This document shows positions 1 to 9,951 of a stretch of 64,000 nt of DNA, piece after piece. Position 1 is the stretch's first letter. Every line of letters starts with the position of its first letter. Made by a program: the position numbers and the translations under genes. The DNA is from Methylobacterium sp. GXS13 (GTDB lineage Bacteria > Pseudomonadota > Alphaproteobacteria > Rhizobiales > Beijerinckiaceae): contig NZ_LKKO01000001.1 in assembly GCF_001455965.1 (NCBI RefSeq), positions 248,001 through 312,000 on the forward strand. The letters run 5' to 3'. A model generated the notes under the pieces. It was not told the DNA's origin and searched no databases. It was given only the letters and a program-made list of their open reading frames with translations.

Positions 1-459
1 GTCGCCGTAGCGAATCTCCGAGGTCGCCACCGTATCGTTCTCGTTGACCACCGGGACGGCGCGCATCTCCAGGAGCTTCAGCACGGTGGCCCGAGCGTTG
101 AGGTAGCGGCGGCGCTCCTCGGTGTCCTGCGGGGTCACCAGGATCTGCCCCGCCACGATGCCGTGATGCCCGAGCGCCTCCGCCCAGTGCCGCGCCAGGG
201 TGATCTGGCCGACCGAGGCCGCGCCCTGGCTCTCCTCCAGCCGCAGGATCCCGGGTGGCAGGCCGAGTACCGTCCGACCCAGCGCGATGCTGCCCGAGGA
301 CACGACCAGCACGTCGACGCCCCGGCTATGCAACTCAGCGATGTCCTCGGCCAGAGCCGCCAACCAGGCATGGCGCAGCCGGCCGGCATTGCGATCGACC
401 AGCAAGGCCGATCCGACCTTGATGACGACGCGGCGAAATTCTTCGAGGGCCGGGATCAT
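1..459 (-). CDS. proB: Glutamate 5-kinase, N-terminal part (cut by window edge)
   Basis: ProB phosphorylates L-glutamate to glutamyl-5-phosphate, the first step of proline synthesis, in the cytosol. The first 153 residues are visible and the C-terminus lies outside the window. Seen: [20 protein letters not shown] at the start (the kinase phosphate-binding KVGS), [12 protein letters not shown], and VVNENDTV, the glutamate-binding motif of the amino-acid kinase fold. The ATG at 459 is the first start in this frame that puts KVGSALL at the expected distance from the N-terminus. It lies downstream of obgE on the same strand, the usual alphaproteobacterial order. Whether a C-terminal PUA domain is present cannot be seen. 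Confidence 0.93.
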   Translation of the reverse strand, partial: MIPALEEFRRVVIKVGSALLVDRNAGRLRHAWLAALAEDIAELHSRGVDVLVVSSGSIALGRTVLGLPPGILRLEESQGAASVGQITLARHWAEALGHHGIVAGQILVTPQDTEERRRYLNARATVLKLLEMRAVPVVNENDTVATSEIRYGD

Positions 460-490
460 AATTCTTCGCCGAGACAGGTGACGCGGTGCG

Positions 491-532
491 GTTTGGACGA
501 AGTCCGCGCGAATGAACAGCGTTTGGACGAAG
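491..532. repeat. 12-bp direct repeat in the obgE-proB intergenic space
   Basis: The 12-mer GTTTGGACGAAG occurs at 491-502 and again at 521-532, with starts 30 bp apart. It sits between the obgE stop and the proB start. It could be a small duplication or a pair of binding sites; nothing else in the sequence decides. Confidence 0.5.
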
Positions 533-626
533 CGCAATCCCGCGCGGAAATCGGCTGGCCGACGTCTCGTCCGGCCCGCCGACCGCGCGCCGCCGCCAGA
601 CTAGTGCCGGGTCGTCGCCCCGTGAC

Positions 627-1721
<1,095 letters not shown>

Positions 1722-1836
1722 CTAGGTGGCATCGTCTTTTGCCGAAAGTCCGAAGCCCTCCGGGACGACGCGCTCGGATGCGGATCCGCGACCCGCACCG
1801 TCGTTCAGTCGGCGAGTACCGGCCTTCGCCGACCTT

Positions 1837-1860
1837 GAAGCCGCCTGCTCAGGCGGCTTC
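1837..1860 (-). terminator. Hairpin at the end of the acetyltransferase gene
   Basis: Perfect 10-bp stem (GAAGCCGCCT with AGGCGGCTTC) around a 4-nt loop, overlapping the stop codon of the acetyltransferase gene. On the minus strand only a short AA/GG stretch follows and no T run, so it may be an attenuating or RNA-stabilising hairpin rather than a strong terminator before obgE. Confidence 0.5.
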
Positions 1861-2445
1861 CGTCAATGCCGTCACAGCGGCGCTCGCCTGCCACTGCGCC
1901 CGATCCAAGTGGAACAGGTCCACGGACAGGTCGCCGCCCCGGGCCGGGAATGGCTTCGTGGCGGTGCCGGTCTGCGCGAAACCGCAAGCCTCCAGCACGC
2001 GTCGGGAGGCCGTGTTCACGGTCCGCGCCGAGGACGTAAGGTCCGTCCCGCCTGCATAGGCGAAGAAGGCATCGCACAGGGCGTGCACGGCCTCACGCAT
2101 CAGGCCTGCGCCCCAATGAGGCTGGCCAAGCCAGTATCCGAGTTCCGGCGTGGCGGTGGTTCCGGGATGAATGCTGATCACGCCGATCAAGCTCGCCGGG
2201 GCCGAGCGCCGTGCCAGAGCCAGCGTCAGGGCGGCGCCAGCTGTGTTCTCGGCCCTGGCCTGCAGGACGAAGGTCTCCACCACGGCGGGTGGCAGCGGGT
2301 GGGGAACCCCGGCCAGCATCTCGGCAACGGAGCGGTCCCCCGCCAGCTTGAGGATCGCGTCCTTGTCCTTCGCCGTCGGCCAGCGCAGCCAAAGCCGGCG
2401 CGTCTCGATCCGGAAGACGTCGTCGCGGGTGAGATCGGGGAACAT
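1849..2445 (-). CDS. GNAT-family N-acetyltransferase (RimJ/RimL type)
   Basis: Predicted acetyl-CoA-dependent N-acetyltransferase of 198 residues. Seen: IETRRLWLRWPTAKD at residues 13-27, typical of the RimJ/RimL/Acetyltransf_3 group, then ELGYWLGQPHWGAGLMREAV, which matches the Q/RxxGxG/A acetyl-CoA loop of GNAT folds, and a late NTASRRVLEACGF motif. RimJ/RimL relatives modify ribosomal protein N-termini, but many family members act on small molecules, so the substrate is unknown. A GNAT gene between rpmA and obgE is common in alphaproteobacteria, which favours a link to ribosomes by context only. Confidence 0.85.
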   Translation of the reverse strand: MFPDLTRDDVFRIETRRLWLRWPTAKDKDAILKLAGDRSVAEMLAGVPHPLPPAVVETFVLQARAENTAGAALTLALARRSAPASLIGVISIHPGTTATPELGYWLGQPHWGAGLMREAVHALCDAFFAYAGGTDLTSSARTVNTASRRVLEACGFAQTGTATKPFPARGGDLSVDLFHLDRAQWQASAAVTALTEAA

Positions 2446-2500
2446 CGTGCCCTCGCAGGGCGGCGTTCCCGGCTCCGGGGCACCGCCTCAAGACGACGAA

Positions 2501-2526
2501 GGGGAGGATGGTGCCCCATCCTCCCC
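2501..2526 (-). terminator. Strong hairpin downstream of rpmA
   Basis: Perfect 11-bp GC-rich stem (GGGGAGGATGG with CCATCCTCCCC) and a 4-nt loop, located between the rpmA stop and the acetyltransferase start. On the minus strand TTCGTCGTCTT follows. It is probably the terminator of the rplU-rpmA transcript or a partial stop within the longer operon. Confidence 0.65.
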
Positions 2527-2630
2527 GGTGTTCCGTCCGATCCGTCCCGTCAGGGGCTCGGCATCGACGTCTCCGGTCCGGTGTGGGACACCGGGCGGGA
2601 CGCCAGCTTCGCCGCTCGGGCGCCCGCCTG

Positions 2631-2897
2631 TTATTCCGCGGCCAGGGCCAGCGGGGTTACGGCCACGAAAGCGCGCCCGCGGCGCGTCTCGAAGCGGACA
2701 TGGCCCGGTACCAGCGCGAACAGCGTATGGTCCTTGCCCATGCCGACATTGCTGCCGGGATGCCATTTGGTGCCGCGCTGGCGCACGATGATGTTGCCCG
2801 GAATCACGGCTTCCGAGCCGAACTTCTTCACGCCGAGGCGCCGGCCTTCCGAATCGCGGCCGTTGCGGGACGAGCCGCCTGCTTTCTTGTGTGCCAT
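2631..2897 (-). CDS. rpmA: Ribosomal protein bL27
   Basis: Component of the 50S subunit near the peptidyl-transferase centre. At 88 residues it is the normal length. The N-terminus [16 protein letters not shown] and the following GVKKFGSE and [15 protein letters not shown] are diagnostic for L27. The N-terminus starts directly with MAHKK, so it lacks the cleavable extension found in Firmicutes. It follows rplU by 64 nt on the same strand, the usual operon. Confidence 0.98.
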   Translation of the reverse strand: MAHKKAGGSSRNGRDSEGRRLGVKKFGSEAVIPGNIIVRQRGTKWHPGSNVGMGKDHTLFALVPGHVRFETRRGRAFVAVTPLALAAE

Positions 2898-2961
2898 GGG
2901 ATCTGCTCCGAATGCGTGTGGGTCGCGCGGATCGCGGGCCTCGCCTGGGGCCCGCGCTCGA

Positions 2962-3276
2962 TCACGCGGAGATGCCGGTGATGCGCACCACGGTGTGGTG
3001 CTGGCGGTGACCGCGCTTGCGGCGCGAGTTCTGGCGGCGGCGCTTCTTGAAGGCGATCACCTTCTTGTCGCGGCCGTGGCTCACGATCTCGCCCGTGACG
3101 CTGATGCCCGACAGGGTCGGCGCACCGACCTGCGTCGCGCCCGCACCGTCGGCGAACAGGAGGACCTCACCGAAGGTCACGGTTTCACCGGCCTCGCCCG
3201 GCAGGGTGGCGATGGTGATGGTGTCGTTGGCGGCGACGCGGTACTGCTTGCCGCCCGTCTTGATGACTGCGAACAT
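2962..3276 (-). CDS. rplU: Ribosomal protein bL21
   Basis: 50S subunit protein that contacts 23S rRNA and L20. The product has 104 residues, beginning [18 protein letters not shown], which fits L21 starts exactly; the frame is open further upstream but the extra residues do not resemble L21. The basic stretch [17 protein letters not shown] near the C-terminus is the rRNA-binding region, ending in VVRITGI. First gene of the rplU-rpmA pair. Confidence 0.97.
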   Translation of the reverse strand: MFAVIKTGGKQYRVAANDTITIATLPGEAGETVTFGEVLLFADGAGATQVGAPTLSGISVTGEIVSHGRDKKVIAFKKRRRQNSRRKRGHRQHHTVVRITGISA

Positions 3277-3373
3277 CGTTGCTCTCGTGTTCTCGAACGG
3301 CCTCCGGGGCGGCTGCCCCTGGACCGGCTTCTTGTTTGAAGTCATTGCACGGGCGGACCCGGACAACGCGAAA

Positions 3374-3402
3374 CGCGCGGACCTCGTCGAGGAGGCCGCG
3401 CG
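3374..3402 (-). terminator. Hairpin between the small exported-protein gene and rplU
   Basis: Stem CGCGCGG/CCGCGCG with an inner CCTC/GAGG extension, loop of about 6 nt and one bulge. On the minus strand TTTCGCG follows. It lies upstream of rplU, so it may end the preceding transcript or be part of the rplU leader, where autoregulation is common for ribosomal operons. The sequence does not separate these. Confidence 0.45.
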
Positions 3403-3453
3403 CCAGGCTGGCTCAGTAGGGGCGGGGTGGCTTCGTGTCAATCCTGAACAGGG

Positions 3454-3822
3454 TCAGCGGATCGGCGCGCCGGTGGCGAGAATACCCTTGGCGACGCTGC
3501 CCTGGGGGCCGAACGCGGCGAGCGCCTGCGCGCACCACGCCGCCCGCCCGTCGGAGGCGAGCTGCTGGCGGACCTCCGTGGCCCGTGTCCGCAGTTTCTC
3601 CTGCAGAACGGATTCCTGCGCTGCCGCGACCTTGGTGGCGAGACGCAGGGTCGTCAGCTGCCCGGCCTTCACCTGAACGCCTGGACAGGCCTGCTCGGCG
3701 ATGATGGTGGTCGCCGCCGCCTCGGCATAATTGTCGAGCGGGGAGGGTGCGGGCGGCGCGGGCGTTTGCGCGGAGGCCGGACCCGCCAGCACCAGAACCC
3801 AGATCAGCCAAGCACCGCGCAA
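3454..3822 (-). CDS. Exported small protein of unknown function
   Basis: 122 residues. The first 18 (MRGAWLIWVLVLAGPASA) form a signal peptide with an A-x-A cleavage site followed by QTPAPPAPSPLD, a proline-rich linker. The mature part is mostly helical (NYAEAAATTIIAEQACPG, then a charged stretch with LQEKLRTRATEVRQQL) and has two cysteines that could pair in the periplasm. No known family is recognised. It is on the same strand as rplU but separated by a hairpin, so cotranscription is doubtful. Confidence 0.7.
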   Translation of the reverse strand: MRGAWLIWVLVLAGPASAQTPAPPAPSPLDNYAEAAATTIIAEQACPGVQVKAGQLTTLRLATKVAAAQESVLQEKLRTRATEVRQQLASDGRAAWCAQALAAFGPQGSVAKGILATGAPIR

Positions 3823-3998
3823 CGCTCAACCTCCATGGCTACGATTGGCGCGCCACCCGCCACAGGTCCAGCCAGATCGGATGACCAGTCCGGAGCGCGG
3901 GCACGGCCCGCGCTGCCTATACCGGCTGGCGCGCCTGCGCCATCTCAACGCCTCTGCGATCGTGCCAAGCTGTCGGGCCGATGCTCTGGCACGGGGTT

Positions 3999-4619
3999 CT
4001 AGGGGGCTGCCTTGAACTCGCCCTCGATGCGCAGGGACACCTCGTCGCCCAGCGCCGGCAGGAAGGCGTTCACGCCGAAATCCGAGCGCTTCACCACGGC
4101 GCGCCCGTCGAAGCCCACGGTGTAGCGCTGATCCACGGGGTGGATGCCAGCTTGGTTGAACGTGGCGTCGATCGCCAGAGGCCGGGTAACCCCGCGCAGG
4201 GTCAGGTCGCCGGTGATCCGCGCGGTGGTCGGGCTGGTCGGCTCCACTGCGGTGGCCGTGAAGGTGGCGGTCGGGAACTTGGCCGTGTCGAAGAAATCCG
4301 GCGCCGCCAGGTGTTCGTTCAGGCGCGCGCTGCCGGTGATGACGCCCCCGAGCGGCACGCTGACCTCCAGGCGACTCTTGTCCGGAGCCTTCGGGTCGAG
4401 GTCGAGCTTGCCGGTCAAGCCGCTGAACTGGCCGTAATAGGTTGAATAGCCGAGATGGCTCACCGACCACGTGACCTTGCCGTGATCCGGATCGAGGACG
4501 TAGGCGCCCGGCCGAACCTGGGTGGGGTCCTTGCTCGCCGCCGCCGCAGGCAAATCGTCCGCCGCCCAGGCGGGACCGAGGCACAGGAGGCCGATCAGGG
4601 CGAGTATGGGCGCGCGCAT
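3999..4619 (-). CDS. YceI-family periplasmic lipid-binding protein
   Basis: 206 residues with a signal peptide (MRAPILALIGLLCLGPAWAA) and one YceI domain. Seen: YVLDPDHGKVTWSVSHLGYS near the mature N-terminus, FPTATFTAT in the middle, and ITGDLTLRGVTRPLAIDATF, the most conserved YceI block. The family is a lipocalin-like barrel that binds polyisoprenoid or amide lipids and is often induced by base or osmotic stress. It stands alone here, divergent from ruvA, so its physiological ligand cannot be inferred. Confidence 0.92.
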   Translation of the reverse strand: MRAPILALIGLLCLGPAWAADDLPAAAASKDPTQVRPGAYVLDPDHGKVTWSVSHLGYSTYYGQFSGLTGKLDLDPKAPDKSRLEVSVPLGGVITGSARLNEHLAAPDFFDTAKFPTATFTATAVEPTSPTTARITGDLTLRGVTRPLAIDATFNQAGIHPVDQRYTVGFDGRAVVKRSDFGVNAFLPALGDEVSLRIEGEFKAAP

Positions 4620-4772
4620 GGTCGTTTCCCCGCTCGTTCGGCCGGCTTAGATCCCCATCTAAGCCTGGCCGTCGCGGCCCCCTGATTTCATGAAGTGTCT
4701 CCCGGCTCAAGCGTGTCTGGCGGAGGCGCCCGGGCTTCTATAGGCATCGCCCCGACAGCGGACGGGCACAGA

Positions 4773-5390
4773 ATGATCGGCAAGCTCAGGGGCGTGGTGG
4801 ATTCGTTCGGGGAGGATTTCGTGATCCTCGACGTTTCCGGCGTCGGCTACATCGCGCATTGCTCGGCGCGGACGCTCCAGCGCATGCCCAAGGTGGGCGA
4901 GCCGGCGGACCTGTCGATCGAGACCTACGTTCGCGAAGACATGATCCGGCTCTACGGCTTCCGTTCCGATGCCGAGCGGGAATGGTTCCGGCTGCTTCAG
5001 ACCGTGCAGGGCGTGGGCTCGCGTGTGGCACTGGCAATCCTTTCGGTGCTGGAGCCCGACGCGCTCGCGAGCGCCATCGCCACCGGCGACAAGGGCACCA
5101 TCAGTCGGGCGCCCGGCGTCGGGCCGCGGCTCGCGGCACGGCTCACCGCCGAACTGAAGGACAAGGCGCCGGCCTTCGCGCCGGTGGACCCGGCCCTGAT
5201 TGCGCTCACCGGAGCCGTGGAAGAGGGCGCCGCGCCTCAGCCGGTGGCCGACGCGATCTCGGCGCTGGTCAATCTCGGCTATCCCCAGGTGCAAGCCGCC
5301 TCCGCCATCGCGGCGGCGCTCAAAGGTGCGGGTGAAGGGGCCGAGGCCAAGGTGTTGATTCGACTTGGGCTACGCGAACTCGCCCGCTGA
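4773..5390 (+). CDS. ruvA: Holliday junction branch-migration protein RuvA
   Basis: RuvA tetramers bind Holliday junctions and load the RuvB motor. The 205-residue product begins [20 protein letters not shown] (OB-fold domain I), has two helix-hairpin-helix segments ([17 protein letters not shown] and [15 protein letters not shown]), then a flexible acidic linker and the C-terminal RuvB-binding domain ([19 protein letters not shown]). The ATG at 4773 matches the family start; the frame is open upstream without homology. The usual partners ruvC and ruvB are not next to it; the neighbours are yceI and the bacterioferritin genes. Confidence 0.96.
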   Translation: MIGKLRGVVDSFGEDFVILDVSGVGYIAHCSARTLQRMPKVGEPADLSIETYVREDMIRLYGFRSDAEREWFRLLQTVQGVGSRVALAILSVLEPDALASAIATGDKGTISRAPGVGPRLAARLTAELKDKAPAFAPVDPALIALTGAVEEGAAPQPVADAISALVNLGYPQVQAASAIAAALKGAGEGAEAKVLIRLGLRELAR

Positions 5391-5508
5391 GCAGACAGGC
5401 TCACGAGCCGACGAGCCACTCGTGGCCCTGTAAATCGCGCTGCCTTGACCCAGGCCGGCTTGGGTGCCATTTCCCCCATGACCAGTAAGACGTTGAAAAG
5501 TCTTCTAG

Positions 5509-5525
5509 TTTTCAGTTGTTCTAAT
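5509..5525. promoter_or_regulatory. Possible Irr/ICE-like iron-control box
   Basis: TTTTCAGTTGTTCTAAT resembles the alphaproteobacterial iron-control element recognised by Irr (consensus TTTAGAAnnnTTCTAAA): the right half TTCTAA is perfect, the left half keeps only TTT and one A. It lies about 70 bp upstream of the ferredoxin-bacterioferritin pair, where Irr control would be expected. It could be chance. Confidence 0.3.
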
Positions 5526-5595
5526 CTGGTCGGTCCGAATTGCCTTGCCCGACTGGTTCGGGTCGGGCTCGAGGAAGACGGGTTCTGCAGCGCGC

Positions 5596-5868
5596 ATGAT
5601 CGTCTGTTCTTGCAACGTCCTGTCCGATGGCGCTGTTCGCAGCTGCCTGTCGCCCGGCCCGGGCTGTCCCCGCACGCCGGCGCAGGTCTATGCCTGTCTC
5701 GGCTGCAGCCCGAAATGCGGACGCTGCGCTAGGACCATCCGGGAAATCATGCGCGACGCGCTGAGAGAAGCCTCGGCCGATCAGGGCAGCCATGAATGCT
5801 CCACGACTTGCGCCAGCGCTTGCAGTTTGGTTCAGTTCCAAACTGCGGGGGATGGGATCACGGCGTGA
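5596..5868 (+). CDS. bfd: Bacterioferritin-associated ferredoxin ([2Fe-2S])
   Basis: Small ferredoxin-like protein of 90 residues that in other bacteria binds bacterioferritin and gives electrons to release stored iron. MIVCSCNVLSDGAV and ACLGCSPKCGRCARTI contain the C-x-C and C-x2-C cysteines (here C4, C6 and the later C-x3-C-x2-C cluster) of the BFD-like [2Fe-2S] domain. The C-terminal tail has extra cysteines (HECSTTCASAC) not needed for the core cluster. The ATG at 5596 starts exactly at the BFD domain. bfr follows after 44 nt, supporting a functional pair. Confidence 0.9.
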   Translation: MIVCSCNVLSDGAVRSCLSPGPGCPRTPAQVYACLGCSPKCGRCARTIREIMRDALREASADQGSHECSTTCASACSLVQFQTAGDGITA

Positions 5869-5912
5869 CGCCAATGCCTCCCCGCTAGAATAGTTGTAAG
5901 GAGTACGGGGGC

Positions 5913-6410
5913 ATGAAGGGCGACACCAAGGTTATCGAGTACCTGAATCGCGGCCTAAAGAGCGAGCTGACTGCGGTTAGTCAGTATTGGCTGCACTTCC
6001 GGATGCTCAATGACTGGGGATATATCGATCTTGCCAAATTCTGGCGCAAGGAATCGATCGAGGAAATGAACCATGCCGACCGGTTCGTCGACCGGATCCT
6101 GTTCCTCGACGGCTTCCCGAACCTGCAGGAGCTGGAGCCGCTGCGAATCGGCCAAAATGTGCAAGAGATTATCGAGTGTGACCTCGCCGCCGAGAATGGC
6201 GCGCGTAGCCTGTATCTCGAAGCAGCGAAGTACTGCGAATCGATCAATGATCGTGTCTCCGAGCGCCTGTTCGAGGATCTCGCCGAGGACGAGGAAGGCC
6301 ATATCGACTTCCTCGAGACCCAGCTCGAGTTGATCAAGCAGATCGGCCTGCCGCTCTACGCACAGAAGCATATCGGCGGCCTCGAAGCGATCGCCCCCGA
6401 GAAAGACTAA
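5913..6410 (+). CDS. bfr: Bacterioferritin
   Basis: Forms a 24-subunit haem-containing cage that oxidises Fe2+ and stores iron. At 165 residues it is slightly longer than the typical 158. All ferroxidase ligands are in their canonical places: E18, E51, H54, E94, E127 and H130, and M52 is the haem axial ligand. The SD AAGGAG lies about nine bases before the ATG. It forms a pair with the upstream ferredoxin gene, so storage and mobilisation are encoded together. Confidence 0.98.
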   Translation: MKGDTKVIEYLNRGLKSELTAVSQYWLHFRMLNDWGYIDLAKFWRKESIEEMNHADRFVDRILFLDGFPNLQELEPLRIGQNVQEIIECDLAAENGARSLYLEAAKYCESINDRVSERLFEDLAEDEEGHIDFLETQLELIKQIGLPLYAQKHIGGLEAIAPEKD

Positions 6411-6421
6411 GCTTATAGCGG

Positions 6422-6491
6422 GCTTCCGCGCCGGGCTCCTCGAGAGACGACGCGGAAGCTTGCGATCGGGACCATCCCCAACAGATGGTCC
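6422..6491 (+). terminator. Two hairpins after bacterioferritin
   Basis: First hairpin: 9-bp arms GCTTCCGCG (6422-6430) and CGCGGAAGC (6451-6459) with a 20-nt loop. Second: GGACCATC (6469-6476) and GATGGTCC (6484-6491) with a 7-nt loop. Neither is followed by a clear T run. They lie between bfr and dapB and probably end the bfd-bfr transcript or stabilise its 3' end. Confidence 0.45.
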
Positions 6492-6558
6492 GGCCCATTG
6501 ATGCGGCGCCTGACATCGATCAGGCTCGCCGGGGACGGAACGACATAGGACAACGTGA

Positions 6559-7356
6559 ATGCGGCTCGTGGTGGTCGGCGCTGACGGGCGCATGGGGCGG
6601 ATGCTGGTGCGGGCGGTGGCCCAAGCCGAGGGCTGCACGCTGGCGGCAGCGATCGAGCGCGAGGGCTCGCCGGTTCTCGGGCAGGATGCCGGCGTGCTGG
6701 CCGGGCTTCCGCCCCTCGACGTTCCGGTCACCGATGACCCGCTGAAGGCCTTCGCCACCGCCGACGGCGTGCTGGACTTCACCGCCCCCGCCGCCACCGT
6801 GCAATTCGCCGAGCTGGCCGCCCAGGCCCGCATCGTCCACGTGGTCGGCACGACCGGCCTGTCGGAGGACGATCTCGCCAAGCTCAAGGCGGCTTCCTAC
6901 CATGCCCGCATCGTGCGCTCCGGCAACATGTCGCTCGGCATCAACCTGATGGCTGAGCTGGTGCGCCGGGTCGCCAACGCGCTGGGCGACGAGTTCGACA
7001 TCGAGATCGCCGAAATGCACCACCGCATGAAGGTCGATGCGCCGTCCGGCACCGCGCTGCTGCTCGGCGAGGCCGCTGCGGAGGGGCGCGGCGTCGACCT
7101 GAAAGACGTGCGGGTCTCAACCCGGGACGGGCATACCGGCGCGCGCCGGCCGGGCGATATCGGTTTCGCCACCCTCCGGGGCGGATCCGTCGTTGGGGAT
7201 CACAGCGTGATCTTCGCCGGCGCCGGCGAGACCCTGACCATCAGCCATCACGCCGCCGATCGCGGACTGTTCGCCGCTGGGGCCGTGAAGGCCGCGCTGT
7301 GGGCTCATCCGAAGCCGCCGGGGCTCTATTCCATGGCGGACGTGCTCGGGTTTTAG
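6559..7356 (+). CDS. dapB: 4-hydroxy-tetrahydrodipicolinate reductase
   Basis: DapB reduces hydroxy-tetrahydrodipicolinate with NAD(P)H in the diaminopimelate/lysine pathway. 265 residues. Seen: [12 protein letters not shown] at 4-15 (Rossmann dinucleotide loop), VVGTTGLS near 95, and the catalytic block [15 protein letters not shown] with H154 and K158 as the acid/base pair. It is the family's usual length. gpmA begins 26 nt after its stop and alkB follows, so the three may share a transcript. Confidence 0.98.
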   Translation: MRLVVVGADGRMGRMLVRAVAQAEGCTLAAAIEREGSPVLGQDAGVLAGLPPLDVPVTDDPLKAFATADGVLDFTAPAATVQFAELAAQARIVHVVGTTGLSEDDLAKLKAASYHARIVRSGNMSLGINLMAELVRRVANALGDEFDIEIAEMHHRMKVDAPSGTALLLGEAAAEGRGVDLKDVRVSTRDGHTGARRPGDIGFATLRGGSVVGDHSVIFAGAGETLTISHHAADRGLFAAGAVKAALWAHPKPPGLYSMADVLGF

Positions 7357-7382
7357 ACCATCATCGAGGGTACGATCTGCCG

Positions 7383-8021
7383 ATGGAGCGCCTGCTCGTC
7401 CTCGCTCGCCATGGCCAGAGCGAGTGGAACCTCAAGAACCTGTTCACCGGTTGGCGCGACCCCGGACTCACCGAGCGCGGCGGCGACGAGGCGCGGGCGG
7501 CCGGCCGCGCCCTCAGGCACGCGGGCTACGGGTTCGACATCGCCTTCACCTCCGAGCTTGTCCGGGCGCAGCGCACCTGCGCGCTGATGCTGGAGGAGAT
7601 GGGTCTTTCGGATCTCGAAGTCGTGCGGTCGCAGGCGCTGAACGAGCGCCATTATGGCGACCTCGCCGGGCTCAACAAGGACGATGCCCGCGCCCGGTGG
7701 GGCGAGGAACAGGTACATCTCTGGCGCCGCTCCTACGACGTGCGGCCGCCCGGGGGCGAGAGCCTCAAGGACACCGCCGCCCGCGTCCTGCCCTACTACA
7801 TCGAGACTATCCTGCCCCGGGTGATGGCCGGGCAGCGTGTGCTGGTGGCGGCCCACGGCAACTCGCTGCGCTCTTTGGTGATGGTGCTCGACCACCTGGG
7901 TCCGGACACCATCGCCGGCTTGGAGATCAAGACCGGTGTGCCGCTGGTCTACCGGCTCGCAGCCGACACCACGGTCGCCACGAAGGAGATCCTGGCCCGC
8001 GATGGCGAAGCGAGCCGCTGA
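7383..8021 (+). CDS. gpmA: 2,3-bisphosphoglycerate-dependent phosphoglycerate mutase
   Basis: Interconverts 3- and 2-phosphoglycerate through a phosphohistidine. 212 residues. Seen: [18 protein letters not shown] at the N-terminus with the RHG catalytic H10, [14 protein letters not shown] in the middle, and [12 protein letters not shown] with the second active-site histidine. The chosen ATG at 7383 places RHG at the normal position; the open frame upstream overlaps dapB and has no homology. In a serine-cycle organism this enzyme links 2-phosphoglycerate made by glycerate 2-kinase with gluconeogenesis. Confidence 0.96.
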   Translation: MERLLVLARHGQSEWNLKNLFTGWRDPGLTERGGDEARAAGRALRHAGYGFDIAFTSELVRAQRTCALMLEEMGLSDLEVVRSQALNERHYGDLAGLNKDDARARWGEEQVHLWRRSYDVRPPGGESLKDTAARVLPYYIETILPRVMAGQRVLVAAHGNSLRSLVMVLDHLGPDTIAGLEIKTGVPLVYRLAADTTVATKEILARDGEASR

Positions 8022-8666
8022 TTGGCGACCGAACTTGCACCGGGACTGATCCACCATCCGGGCTTCCTGAATCCGGCAGCCCGCGCGCGGCTCGCCGCCG
8101 AGGTTGCTGCCGTGCTCGCGTCCGCGCCGCCCGTCACCCCGTGCATGCCCCGCACGGGGAAGCCGTTCACGGTGCGGATGTCGAATGCCGGTGCGCTCGG
8201 CTGGGTCTCCGACCGGAGCGGCTACCGCTACCAGCCGGACCATCCCGAGACCGGTGAACCGTGGCCCGCGATCCCGCCCGCCGCCAAGGCGGCCTGGGAC
8301 GCGCTGGCCGCTTTTCCGGCGCCGCCCGAAGCCTGCCTGATCAATCTCTACGCCCCGGATGCCCGCATGGGCCTGCATCAGGACCGCGATGAGGCCGACT
8401 TCTCGGCCCCGGTCGTCTCCCTATCGCTGGGCGCTGCAGCCCTGTTCCGCTACGGCAGCCTTCGACGCTCCGACCCGACCCGCTCGGTGCGACTTCTAGC
8501 GGGTGACGCCCTGGTGATCGGCGGCGCATCGCGTCTGATCCATCACGGGGTCGACCGCCTCTACCCGGAGAACGACCTCCTCGCCGAGAACCCCCTGCCA
8601 TGCTTCCTGCCGGTCGGTGGCCGCTGCAACCTGACGCTGCGCCGGGTCAGCGCCCCTGTGGTGTGA
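8022..8666 (+). CDS. alkB: AlkB-type 2-oxoglutarate/Fe(II) dioxygenase
   Basis: Oxidative demethylase that repairs 1-methyladenine and 3-methylcytosine in nucleic acids. 214 residues from a TTG that begins directly after the gpmA stop, implying translational coupling. The Fe ligands are H119 and D121 in NLYAPDARMGLHQDRDEADF and a distal histidine in RLIHHGVDRLYP (H174 or H175); R201 and R207 in GGRCNLTLRRVS are placed to bind 2-oxoglutarate. No ada gene is nearby. Placement behind gpmA may be incidental. Confidence 0.92.
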   Translation: MATELAPGLIHHPGFLNPAARARLAAEVAAVLASAPPVTPCMPRTGKPFTVRMSNAGALGWVSDRSGYRYQPDHPETGEPWPAIPPAAKAAWDALAAFPAPPEACLINLYAPDARMGLHQDRDEADFSAPVVSLSLGAAALFRYGSLRRSDPTRSVRLLAGDALVIGGASRLIHHGVDRLYPENDLLAENPLPCFLPVGGRCNLTLRRVSAPVV

Positions 8667-8789
8667 GCGCCGGATAGCGGAACTCCCGATCTCCTGATCT
8701 CACAAGCGCTTGACAGCGGAAGCCGGCCGTCGGACCCATCGCACGAGGCGAGGCCGAATGGGCCTCGGTTCGAGGAGAACCGGTTTCCG

Positions 8790-9758
8790 ATGCTGGTGCG
8801 TAACCTGACGCTGCGTTTCGGGCGGGTTCTGTCCCTGGCCGTCCTGATGGCCGGGCTCGGATCCGCGGCTCATGCCGCCGATCCGATCTATCCGCCAGGC
8901 TCCCGCTTCGGCTTCGAACCGCCCGCCGACATGGCGCTGTCGCGGCGCTTCTCCGGCTTCGAGCGCAAGGAAGGCGGCGCCACCGTGTCGGTGGTCGAGC
9001 TGCCGCCGAACGCCTTCGCCGAGATGGTCAGCGGCTTCACCGACGCCAACCTGCTCAGCCAGGGCTTCGCGGTGGAGAAGCGCGAGGAGGTCAAGGTCGG
9101 CGACAACGAGGGCATGCTCTACACCGGCGAGCAGCCCGCCGATCCGAACGCCACGGGGCCCGCGATCCGCAAATGGATCCTGGTCGTCGGCACCCCCACC
9201 GTGACCGGCCTGATCATCGCCCAGGCCCTCCCGGATGCGGAGACAGAGGAGACGATGCGCAAGCTGGTGACCGGCGTCACCCTGCGCCCACCCCTGACCC
9301 TCACGCAGCAGGTCGACGCGCTGCCGTTCCGGATCGGTGACATGGCGGGGTTCCGGCCGGTTCGGGTTTTGGCCGGCAATTCCGTTCTGCTCACCGCAGG
9401 GCCGAAGGACCAGATGCAGAATCTGGAGCAGCCGATCCTGGTTCTGGCTCAGGCGGTGCAGCAGCCGCCTGCCGCGGAGCAGCGCGACGGTTTCGCCCGG
9501 GCTGCCCTGGCTTCGAACCAGACCATGAAGGATTTCGTGATCGAGCGGGCCCAGAGCTACCGCTCGAACGGCGTCGATTGGCACGAGATCGTAGCCCGGG
9601 CCGTCGATATGCCGACCAACGTGCCTGTGGTCGTGTCGCAGACAATCCGGTTTAACGCGGACGGGTACCTTCGCGCGCTCGGGGTGGTGCGCGAGGATCA
9701 GCGTGCGGGCGTGCTCGCCAAGTTCCGCGAAGTCGTCGACAGCGTGCAGGTCAAGTAG
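8790..9758 (+). CDS. Exported protein of unknown function
   Basis: 322 residues with a signal peptide ending AGLGSAAHAAD near residue 30. The mature protein begins PIYPPGSRFGFEPP and has no cysteines or membrane segments that I can see; it looks like two similar alpha/beta halves (blocks around RRFSGFERKEGGATVSVVEL and, later, FRIGDMAGFRPVRVLAGNSV). No catalytic motif is visible. It stands alone, with a possible -35 TTGACA at 8710-8715. I do not recognise the family; a periplasmic role is inferred from the signal peptide. Confidence 0.85.
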   Translation: MLVRNLTLRFGRVLSLAVLMAGLGSAAHAADPIYPPGSRFGFEPPADMALSRRFSGFERKEGGATVSVVELPPNAFAEMVSGFTDANLLSQGFAVEKREEVKVGDNEGMLYTGEQPADPNATGPAIRKWILVVGTPTVTGLIIAQALPDAETEETMRKLVTGVTLRPPLTLTQQVDALPFRIGDMAGFRPVRVLAGNSVLLTAGPKDQMQNLEQPILVLAQAVQQPPAAEQRDGFARAALASNQTMKDFVIERAQSYRSNGVDWHEIVARAVDMPTNVPVVVSQTIRFNADGYLRALGVVREDQRAGVLAKFREVVDSVQVK

Positions 9759-9951
9759 CGCCGGACGATGATCGTACGGGGCGTGGCGAGCCTTCCGACT
9801 CTTCCAACCGCTCCCTGCACGTCGAGGCGGTGATGCGACGCGGACGCTTGCAAGGGACCTTCGAGGATCGGGCGGCTGGCTAGCGGCGTTCTTCCCGAAC
9901 CTGTTTCGCTCACCTGTCCGGATGAGAAGACAGACGAGCAGCGCGCGAAAA

